In this document: in pieces, positions 53,246 to 64,000 of the stretch
How the letters are laid out: the number at the start of each line of letters is the position of its first letter
Position numbering within the stretch: the stretch's first letter is position 1
Source of the DNA: Sphingorhabdus sp. M41
Lineage (GTDB): Bacteria; Pseudomonadota; Alphaproteobacteria; Sphingomonadales; Sphingomonadaceae
NCBI RefSeq assembly: GCF_001586275.1
Contig: NZ_CP014545.1
Span: 310,001 to 374,000, forward strand
Length of the DNA stretch: 64,000 bases
Reading direction: 5' to 3'
Notes under the pieces: model-generated
The model's database searches: none
What the model was told of the DNA's origin: nothing
Seen by the model: the letters and a program-made list of their open reading frames with translations, nothing else
Translations under genes and position numbers: made by a program

Positions 53246-53518
53246 ATGCGCATATCACCTATCTTATCGGCGGCTCTCATTCCTCTGCTATTGTCCGGCT
53301 GCGTCGCGAGCAAGATCATCACAGCGCCGTTCAAGGCTGCCGGAACGGTAGTTGAGACGGCCGTGGATGCGACCACACAGAGCCAGTCGGAGAAGGAAGA
53401 AGATCTGGGCCGTAAAGTGCTCGCTGACCGGAAGAACCAGCGGGATCTTTGTCTGGATGAAGCGCAGAACAAGGAAGAGCGCCGCAATTGCAAGGACGCT
53501 TACAACCGGTATGATTGA
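53246..53518 (+). CDS. Small lipoprotein of unknown function
   Basis: A 90-residue lipoprotein (LLLSGC lipobox) followed by VASKIITAPFKAAGTVVET and an acidic/basic charged C-terminal half with two cysteines (RDLCLDEAQN, RRNCKDAYNRYD). The ATG at 53246 follows TGAGGAAT. Similar short proteins are common in sphingomonads, but no function is known. It is convergent with the M48 protease. Confidence 0.72.
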   Translation: MRISPILSAALIPLLLSGCVASKIITAPFKAAGTVVETAVDATTQSQSEKEEDLGRKVLADRKNQRDLCLDEAQNKEERRNCKDAYNRYD

Positions 53519-53519
53519 G

Positions 53520-54545
53520 TCAGTCTGTCTTGGCCAATAGTGGTGGCGGATATTTGCCCTCCACCGCCTTGGTAGCTGCCATTTTCGCCATTTCCTCTTC
53601 GAACAACTTCACCCGTTTTTTCCAGCGATAATGGGTTGAAGCGGAGAAAATGCCCTTACCATGCTCCTCTCCATAGCGGGTCCAGAAGCGCACTGCCGCT
53701 TGCGGGTCATAGCCGGCATTGGCCATCAACCATATCGATAAGCGATCCGCCTCGATTTCGGCGGCCTTGATCTCACCTGCACTTTTGCCAAATTGTCCGA
53801 AAAATCCCCGATTGACGTTTTTCGCATCAAGCTGTTCGCGGTGTTTCAGCAGATTATGAGCCAGTTCGTGGGCAACCACGGCAGCGAATTCATCGTCGTT
53901 CAGAAAATATTCCGCCAGACCTGATGAGACGCTGACCATTTTGCCATCGGCGCTAGCACTCCTGTCGGCACTGACCCGGATCTGGAACCGTCCCGGACAT
54001 GTCATGACGCGCCCGACCGGAACAATCCGGCTGATGCCGCCGTGAGAGATCGTCAACTGGATATTATCCTCCGCAAGTGTATCTTCCAGTAGCTGATTGA
54101 TAGCCGCGACCCTGCGATAGACCGGCTGTTCATTGGACAGTTCGGGATCGTCAATTGCAATGTCATCGACGGGTAGAGCGTTGATGGCAAACAGAGTGTC
54201 ACCTGGTGACAATTTTGCGGTTTCGGCCGGACTGTGCGGAGCCACTGCAGTGATTCCTATCGAACCTTCAAAACCAAGGGCGAAGCGGGCGGTTGCCTGA
54301 TCTGCATATTGTGCGACATCATTGAGCAACAGACCGGTTCTGGCGATTTTCTGATCGCAATAGGGTGCATTGGCATCGACCAGTCGATAACCGATGGCGT
54401 TCAACCGCTGGTCAAGCAGTTGCAGGCCCTTGATCGCCAAAATCATGTCGGCGCTGACCCCGTCATCAGCGGCTTCCTGTGCCGATAGTGGTCCGGCGAA
54501 GCTCAACGCCAGCAGAGAAATCCAGATTCTGATCATAAAGCCCAT
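53520..54545 (-). CDS. M48-family metallopeptidase with PDZ-like domain
   Basis: A 341-residue exported protease. A signal peptide (IRIWISLLALSFAGPLSAQ) is followed by a PDZ-like segment (GITAVAPHSPAETAKLSPGD), then the zinc-binding VAHELAHNLLKH and the downstream glutamate in KAAEIEADRLSIWLMA. Related proteins (BepA/LoiP-like) trim outer-membrane or envelope proteins. An alternative start three codons in would still keep the signal. It is convergent with the small lipoprotein gene. Confidence 0.9.
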   Translation of the reverse strand: MGFMIRIWISLLALSFAGPLSAQEAADDGVSADMILAIKGLQLLDQRLNAIGYRLVDANAPYCDQKIARTGLLLNDVAQYADQATARFALGFEGSIGITAVAPHSPAETAKLSPGDTLFAINALPVDDIAIDDPELSNEQPVYRRVAAINQLLEDTLAEDNIQLTISHGGISRIVPVGRVMTCPGRFQIRVSADRSASADGKMVSVSSGLAEYFLNDDEFAAVVAHELAHNLLKHREQLDAKNVNRGFFGQFGKSAGEIKAAEIEADRLSIWLMANAGYDPQAAVRFWTRYGEEHGKGIFSASTHYRWKKRVKLFEEEMAKMAATKAVEGKYPPPLLAKTD

Positions 54546-54581
54546 CTAGCCCGTTGCTCCTGTCGGCAGGTTGAACGCATT

Positions 54582-55226
54582 TTATATCGCATGATCGGTG
54601 AGGTTCCACCATCCCAATATCAACGCTGCACCGATCAGAACGATCGCGGCGATTTTCTGAAACAGCGGCTGTGCCTGATCGGCATTGCCCAGATTGCGAG
54701 CCTTGGAAGCGAGAGCGGAGTAGAAGGTCAGGCCGGTGGTTTCCGTTATGACGGTCAATCCAGCCAATATCGCAAATTGCAGCATCACATTGCCATCGGG
54801 ATCGATGAATGGCGGGATGAACGCGGTGTAGAACAGGAGTGCCTTGGGATTGGACATATGCACCGCCAGACCATTGAGAAATCCTTTGCGGAAACCGGCG
54901 CTCTTCGCTGATTGTCTGGCAAGAGCGCTGGTGCTGCCCCTCAGCATCTGAAACGCCATCCAGGCCAGATAGGCGACACCGATCCAGCGAAGAATGGCAT
55001 AAGCAGTCGGAACGGCATTGATCAGTGCAATCAGACCAAAAGCGGTCAGGCCATACCAGATGAAATTTCCGATATTCACGCCCACGATCGGTCCAAGCGC
55101 GCCGCGCATTCCCCCTGCCGGACCATGGGGCAGGGCATGGCTGACGGCGACCATTGTTGCCGGCCCCGGGGTGAGACAAAACATCAGGTCGGTGATCAAA
55201 AAAAGGAATATGGTTTCGAGCGGCAT
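54582..55226 (-). CDS. LysE/RhtB-family exporter
   Basis: A 214-residue inner-membrane transporter with about six helices. The signature LITDLMFCLTPGPATMVAVS near the N terminus and NPKALLFYTAFIPPFIDPDG in the middle are diagnostic. It exports amino acids or related small molecules; the exact substrate is unknown. A candidate operator with the palindrome TTACA-G-TGTAA lies about 40 bases upstream. Confidence 0.92.
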   Translation of the reverse strand: MPLETIFLFLITDLMFCLTPGPATMVAVSHALPHGPAGGMRGALGPIVGVNIGNFIWYGLTAFGLIALINAVPTAYAILRWIGVAYLAWMAFQMLRGSTSALARQSAKSAGFRKGFLNGLAVHMSNPKALLFYTAFIPPFIDPDGNVMLQFAILAGLTVITETTGLTFYSALASKARNLGNADQAQPLFQKIAAIVLIGAALILGWWNLTDHAI

Positions 55227-55464
55227 TAATTTTCGGACCTGTTTTCCTGATGAACTTTACAAACTTTACAGTGTAAGAGAAAAATATTCCTGACCTGCAA
55301 AATTTAGCTAAAAACGCGCCGGTCGGACCATCCAGATTGCCCATCGGGAAGAAGCTTGTTGCAATTGGGCCATATCTGCATTTCTTTGGTCATCAGGGAA
55401 AGATACAAAATCCCGATGATGTAGGACAGCGAAATGACGTGGTCTCAGTGCCGTTTGCTCTTGG
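55227..55464. other. Intergenic region between the LysE-type and LysR genes, with an operator candidate
   Basis: The first 60 bases contain a tandem 9-bp repeat (AACTTTACA at 55253-55261 and 55262-55270) that runs into an 11-bp palindrome TTACA-G-TGTAA (55266-55276), of a kind bound by TetR-type dimers. The rest holds a minus-strand open frame of about 45 codons near 55310-55441 with a hydrophobic segment but no start or RBS, so I do not call it a gene. Confidence 0.5.
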
Positions 55465-56355
55465 CTAGCGCAAATTGTCCTTCAGAAAGTCCACCAGTGC
55501 ATCGACCCGGGCCGGTCGCAAGGGGGAAGGGGGCATGACGATATTGAGGGCGATATCCCCGATGTGACAACCCGGAAGAATATCGACCAGCTCTCCTGCA
55601 TCCAGTGCCTTTTGACACAGAAAATCGGGCAGATAGCCGATTCCGCGTCCGGCTATCAGCGCCGGGAGCATGACATCCCCATTATTGCTGCGGAACCGGC
55701 ATTTGGGGCGTACGTTCGTCATCTGCTCATCCGGGCCCGTGATTTGCCATATCTCCGGGATCGGCGTGTTCGAATAGATGAAGCAATCATGGTCGTTCAG
55801 GTCAGCCGGAGTTGATGGCTGGCCCTTGCGCTCGACATAGCTCGGGGCGGCAATGAAATAGCCGTCCATCTTGCGCAACCGGATAGCCCGCAGGCTGCTG
55901 TCGGGGAGCGCGCCGATCCGGATGGCGCAATCAAAGCCTTCCTCGACCAGATCAACCCGCGCATCATTGAGCTGCAGGTCAACGGTGATCTCGGGATAGG
56001 CGCACATGAAGTCGGCGATCACCGGTGCGAGATGCGAGAGGCCGTAGCTGAGCGGCGCGGCCAGACGCACCTGTCCCTGCAACAAATGGGTGGTATCGCG
56101 CGCGGCCTCCATCGCCGCCTCGCCGTCACGGGCGATCTGCTGGGCATGATGGAGAAGCGACTTGCCTGCAGTGGACAGGGAAATCTTGCGCGATGTGCGG
56201 TGGAACAGGACGGTGCCGAGCGACTGTTCCAGCCGAGAGATCGCTTTCGAGATTGTCGGTTTGGAAAGCGCGAGTTCTTGTGCGGCGGCGGTGAAGCTGC
56301 CCAGCCGCGCAACCGCTGCAAATATCGCCCATGCTTCATAATCGGGTAGTGCCAT
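55465..56355 (-). CDS. LysR-family transcriptional regulator
   Basis: A 296-residue LysR regulator with an N-terminal winged HTH (FAAVARLGSFTAAAQELALS, ISRLEQSLGTVLFHR) and a periplasmic-binding-protein-like effector domain. It belongs to the CrgA/DmlR-like group by its effector-domain start (GQVRLAAPLSYGLSHLAPVI). It is divergent from the pirin and azoreductase genes, which it probably controls in answer to a quinone- or electrophile-type signal, as in similar pairs. Confidence 0.94.
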   Translation of the reverse strand: MALPDYEAWAIFAAVARLGSFTAAAQELALSKPTISKAISRLEQSLGTVLFHRTSRKISLSTAGKSLLHHAQQIARDGEAAMEAARDTTHLLQGQVRLAAPLSYGLSHLAPVIADFMCAYPEITVDLQLNDARVDLVEEGFDCAIRIGALPDSSLRAIRLRKMDGYFIAAPSYVERKGQPSTPADLNDHDCFIYSNTPIPEIWQITGPDEQMTNVRPKCRFRSNNGDVMLPALIAGRGIGYLPDFLCQKALDAGELVDILPGCHIGDIALNIVMPPSPLRPARVDALVDFLKDNLR

Positions 56356-56372
56356 GGCGACATATTAGATAA

Positions 56373-56415
56373 CTATTGGAAACAATCAAATTCAATATTG
56401 GCTATTTTGGAAACA
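56373..56415. promoter_or_regulatory. Direct repeats in the LysR-pirin intergenic region
   Basis: CTATTGGAAACA (56373-56384) and CTATTTTGGAAACA (56402-56415) share TTGGAAACA with starts 31 bases apart, about three turns of the helix. They lie between divergent start codons at 56355 and 56482. Two such sites could be bound by the LysR tetramer; this is inference from position and spacing. Confidence 0.45.
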
Positions 56416-56481
56416 TAGTCGGCGGCCTATCTCCATCTCAAGCAGAGTGGGAACACGAACCACTCGAACAGGAGAAACACA

Positions 56482-57198
56482 ATGATCGAGAAACGAGAGT
56501 TCAAGGATCTTGCCCATGTTGATCATGAATGGCTGCAGGCCCGCCATCATTTTTCCTTTGGCAATTATTGGGACCCGGCCCGCATGGGTTTTGGACCGAT
56601 CCGGGTGTGGAATGATGACGAAATCAAGCCGAAGACCGGATTTCCGATGCACGGCCACAAGGATATGGAAATCATCACCTATGTCCGCGAAGGGGCGATT
56701 ACCCACCGCGACAATATGGGCAATGAAGGCCGTACCGAGGCCGGTGATGTCCAGGTGATGAGCGCCGGCACCGGCGTGATGCACAGCGAATATAATCTGG
56801 AGGACGAACAGACCCGCCTGTTCCAGATCTGGATCGAACCGCGCGCCGCGGGCGGTGCTCCCCGCTGGGATGCGAAAGCCTTCCCCAAGGGCGATCGCTC
56901 CGGTCAGCTGGAAATTCTGGCTAGCGGCTTCGAGGAGGACATCAAGCATGGTGCGCTGATGATAGGGGCGGATGCACGCCTCTATGGCGCCACGCTCAGC
57001 GCAGGCACGACGATCGCGCATCAGATTGCCGATGGCGCCCATGTCTATCTGGTCGGCTCCACCGGTCAGATCCGGGTCAATGGCGAGCTTGTTGGTCCGC
57101 GCGATTCTCTGGCGATCCGGGATGTCTCGTCACTACAGATTGAAGCGATTGACGAGGCCGAATTTGTCTTTGTCGAAGCGTGGGAGCCCTCAAACTAA
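56482..57198 (+). CDS. Pirin-family protein (quercetinase-like bicupin)
   Basis: A 238-residue bicupin. The first cupin carries the metal-binding histidines: FGPIRVWNDDEIKPKTGFPM then HGHKDMEIITYVREGAITH and the later TGVMHSEYN. Family members include YhhW-type quercetin 2,3-dioxygenases and metal-sensing regulators. The ATG at 56482 follows AGGAGAAACACA. It is divergent from a LysR gene and followed by an azoreductase gene, a common set for handling quinones or electrophiles. Confidence 0.92.
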   Translation: MIEKREFKDLAHVDHEWLQARHHFSFGNYWDPARMGFGPIRVWNDDEIKPKTGFPMHGHKDMEIITYVREGAITHRDNMGNEGRTEAGDVQVMSAGTGVMHSEYNLEDEQTRLFQIWIEPRAAGGAPRWDAKAFPKGDRSGQLEILASGFEEDIKHGALMIGADARLYGATLSAGTTIAHQIADGAHVYLVGSTGQIRVNGELVGPRDSLAIRDVSSLQIEAIDEAEFVFVEAWEPSN

Positions 57199-57290
57199 CT
57201 CCCCGCTCGCGGAGGGGCGCTCCCTATCCCCTGATCCCAGAGCGTCCCTCCATTTTTTTCGTCTTATTACACAGCAAAAGGAACAATTTC

Positions 57291-57872
57291 ATGACCCAGT
57301 CCACAAACATCCTCCGTATCGACGCCAGTGCCCGCAAAGTCGGCTCATCGTCCCGCGCCCTGACCGATGCCCTTATGGAAAGGCTCGCTCCAGACAATAT
57401 CGTCACCCGCGATCTTACCGAGGTCCTGCCCTTCGTGACGGAGGATTGGGTGCGCGCGAACTTCACCGACGAAAACGAAAGAACCGAAGCCCAAAAGGCG
57501 GAGCTGGCCTTGTCGGACTCCCTGGTCGATGAACTGATCGCAGCCGACACGCTGGTGATTGGAACGCCGATTTATAATTTCGCTGTACCGGCGGCGCTCA
57601 AGGCATGGATCGACCTGATCGCCCGTGCCCGCAAGACCTTCCACTATACTGCCAATGGCCCAGAAGGCTTGCTCAGCGGCAAGAAAGCTTATGTGCTGAT
57701 CGCATCGGGCGGCACCGAAGTCGGCAGCGAGATTGACTTCGCATCCGGCTATTTGCGGCATGTGCTGAGCTTTGTAGGTATCACTGATGTAACGATCATC
57801 GCGGCGGACCAGCAGATGATGAAGGGTGAAGCAGCACTCGACCAGGCGCTGGAGAAAGTGGCAGCAGCCTGA
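57291..57872 (+). CDS. FMN-dependent NADH:quinone reductase / azoreductase (AzoR-type)
   Basis: A 193-residue flavodoxin-fold reductase: ILRIDASARKVGSSSRALTD is the FMN phosphate-binding start, IGTPIYNFAVPAALKAWIDL the flavin-site segment. Such enzymes reduce quinones or azo dyes by two electrons. The ATG at 57291 follows AAAGGAAC. With pirin and LysR it forms a likely electrophile-response unit. A terminator lies 27 bases after its stop. Confidence 0.92.
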   Translation: MTQSTNILRIDASARKVGSSSRALTDALMERLAPDNIVTRDLTEVLPFVTEDWVRANFTDENERTEAQKAELALSDSLVDELIAADTLVIGTPIYNFAVPAALKAWIDLIARARKTFHYTANGPEGLLSGKKAYVLIASGGTEVGSEIDFASGYLRHVLSFVGITDVTIIAADQQMMKGEAALDQALEKVAAA

Positions 57873-57899
57873 TCCGTATTGCGGTCGATAAGATCAGGG

Positions 57900-57931
57900 A
57901 GTCCGTCAGCGATCCACTGACGGACTTTTTT
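57900..57931 (+). terminator. Rho-independent terminator after the azoreductase gene
   Basis: AGTCCGTCAG (57900-57909) and CTGACGGACT (57917-57926) form a perfect 10-bp stem around a 7-base loop, followed by TTTTTT. Confidence 0.95.
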
Positions 57932-58013
57932 CCAATAACACAAAGAGTCTTGGAAACCATGCCCGCTTTGTGCCAACCCATTTACGGGTCGCGCCAACAA
58001 AAGTGGGGAATCC

Positions 58014-58892
58014 ATGAAATTTCTAAACAGAGCGGCGGCAATGGGTCTGACCGTTGCCGCGCTGGGATCGACATCCCTGATCTTTTCCGAAGCAGCGCTG
58101 GCCCAGCGGCAGCAGCAGGGTGTGAACGGATATAATGTCTCGGAGGCGCGGTTCAACGGCGGGCTGTTTCGGGAAACCGGCAGGGGGCACTGGACCGAAT
58201 ATGGTACCGATGGCAGAGTGAAGTTCACATTCAACGAAACCGGGCGCGATGACTGGTCGGTCTATCTCAACGATCCTTCGCGCAATGTGCAGTTGCAGAT
58301 CGATATTCACCGCAAATGGATCCGACTTGGCGACAATGGAGGTCCCAAGCGCGACTTCTATCCGATAGCCAGCGCTTTTCGCAACGAAGGCCGGATGCGA
58401 CCACCGCGTTCAGCGCCAAGCGCCCTGACAGATGGCCGCAACGTCCAGCAGGTATTTTTTTCCGGCGGCAGTTTCAGGCAGACCGGCCCGGGGCGCTGGA
58501 CAGAATATAATGTCCAGGGCCGGGCAATGTTTGAATTCGCCGAAACCGGGCGGGACCAGTGGTCGGTCTATCTGAATGACAGCTCACGCAATATACAGTT
58601 GCAACTGGACCTCCATCGCAAATGGGTCGGCTATGGCCAGAATGGCGGTGCCAAGTCCGATCTTTACCAAATTACATCGACTTCGCGGCAAAAGACGGCC
58701 TCTCGCCCGACGCCGCGTCCGGCTCCCCCTCCGGCCAGCAGGACCCGTAACGTGAATGCCGGGCCAATCTGGAGCCAGCAGGATGCGCGGACAAAATGTC
58801 CGGCGGTCGCGGCCTCGCAGGGTGGTGAGTGGACTGGCCAGTGGCGGACCACTGTGCAGGGCCGGATGTCGGTGTGCGAGATCAGATTCTAG
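58014..58892 (+). CDS. Secreted two-repeat protein with C-terminal MVL-type (mannan-binding) lectin domain
   Basis: A 292-residue exported protein (signal ending EAALA|QRQQQ). Two copies of a repeat of about 80 residues follow: the first with FRETGRGHWTEYGTDGRVKF, the second with FRQTGPGRWTEYNVQGRAMF, both with a GRD(D/Q)WSVYLND core and R-K-W towards the end. A proline-rich linker leads to a 42-residue C-terminal unit (AGPIWSQQDARTKCP ... WTGQWRTTVQGRMSVCEIRF) of MVL type (PF12151-like), which in Microcystis MVL binds mannose. Its cysteine pair could be a disulphide. The ligand and the repeat function are unknown. A bidirectional terminator separates it from rpoC. Confidence 0.82.
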   Translation: MKFLNRAAAMGLTVAALGSTSLIFSEAALAQRQQQGVNGYNVSEARFNGGLFRETGRGHWTEYGTDGRVKFTFNETGRDDWSVYLNDPSRNVQLQIDIHRKWIRLGDNGGPKRDFYPIASAFRNEGRMRPPRSAPSALTDGRNVQQVFFSGGSFRQTGPGRWTEYNVQGRAMFEFAETGRDQWSVYLNDSSRNIQLQLDLHRKWVGYGQNGGAKSDLYQITSTSRQKTASRPTPRPAPPPASRTRNVNAGPIWSQQDARTKCPAVAASQGGEWTGQWRTTVQGRMSVCEIRF

Positions 58893-58927
58893 CGGACAGT
58901 ACTGCTCGCGCCTGTCTCACCAACATG

Positions 58928-58967
58928 AAAAAGGCCCTGCTGGATTGTCTCCAGCGGGGCCTTTTTT
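58928..58967. terminator. Bidirectional terminator between the lectin gene and rpoC
   Basis: A 12-bp stem (AAGGCCCTGCTGG with CCAGCGGGGCCTT, one T-G pair) at 58931-58963 around a 7-base loop, with a T-run after it on the plus strand and an A-run before it that gives T on the minus strand. It can end both the plus-strand lectin transcript and the minus-strand rpoC transcript. Confidence 0.9.
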
Positions 58968-58990
58968 AATTCGGTTTCAGACGAGGAAGA

Positions 58991-63394
<4,404 letters not shown>

Positions 63395-63456
63395 GTCTTA
63401 ATTCCTCTTGGGCTTTCGCCCACATTTGAAATGCTGGGTGGTTTGAAGCTAGGGCT

Positions 63457-64000
<544 letters not shown>

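Noticed and set aside
55310-55441. Minus-strand peptide with a hydrophobic segment between the LysR and LysE-type genes
   Set aside because: It begins right after a stop codon, has no start or RBS near its beginning, and matches nothing I know; it could be chance or an old remnant.

Overview
This window looks like chromosome of a marine or freshwater alphaproteobacterium of the order Sphingomonadales (Sphingorhabdus/Parasphingorhabdus/Sphingopyxis type). The reasons are moderate-to-high GC, the gene order serC-serA-hisZ, an alphaproteobacterial-type serC, the block SUV3-like helicase / S4 protein / FdxA ferredoxin / CarD, the rpoB-rpoC pair, and several small protein families typical of sphingomonads. 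The species call is inference from gene content. I found no CRISPR array, tRNA, rRNA, intact insertion sequence or prophage.

Layout. 1-3.4 kb: serine biosynthesis (serC, serA), the first codons of hisZ at the edge, a palindromic dispersed-repeat candidate between serC and serA, and a small PepSY-type secreted protein. 3.7-8.3 kb: extensin-like lipoprotein, LOG-family hydrolase, membrane-anchored cytochrome c, prephenate dehydratase, APC-like membrane protein. 8.4-10.9 kb: a variable, AT-richer stretch with a helix-turn-helix gene broken by one amber codon and an unrecognised overlapping pair (Cys/His-rich 61-residue protein plus coiled-coil membrane protein). 10.9-17.3 kb: a three-subunit PaoABC-like molybdenum aldehyde oxidoreductase operon, then a Tat-exported vanadium-haloperoxidase/PAP2 protein directly joined to an outer-membrane barrel gene. 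17.3-19.2 kb: a LytTR response regulator and LytS-type kinase with an AgrA-like pair of direct repeats upstream. 19.4-28 kb: metal-hydrolase paralogues, a TetR regulator, VOC protein, lnt, metK (with a leader that can form two exclusive hairpins), trmB, an acetyltransferase. 28-33 kb: rplU-rpmA, a lipoprotein, a methyltransferase, and the overlapping run hemB-GNAT-gamma carbonic anhydrase.

33-39.2 kb: M23 endopeptidase, divergent SUV3-like helicase, S4 protein, FdxA, CarD. 39.3-47.5 kb: two GIN-domain (DUF2807) envelope proteins around a methyltransferase, small sphingomonad proteins, a PQQ-type sugar dehydrogenase, a DUF815-like ATPase, an acyl-CoA dehydrogenase, a Sua5-type tRNA modification gene and a decaying aquaporin Z remnant. 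47.6-53.5 kb: RND efflux adaptor and pump, msrA, galU, a small lipoprotein. 53.5-58.9 kb: M48 protease, LysE exporter, a LysR regulator divergent from pirin and azoreductase genes, and a two-repeat protein ending in an MVL-type lectin domain. 59 kb to the end: rpoC and the 3' part of rpoB.

Most genes are housekeeping or envelope functions. The likeliest material for new biology is the broken HTH gene and zinc-motif/coiled-coil pair at 8.4-10.5 kb, the haloperoxidase-barrel pair, the lectin fusion, and three cis-regulatory candidates: the LytTR-type repeats at 19238-19267, the metK leader at 24316-24345 and the LysR/pirin repeats at 56373-56415. I did not find a clear multi-gene system that I could call undescribed with confidence.
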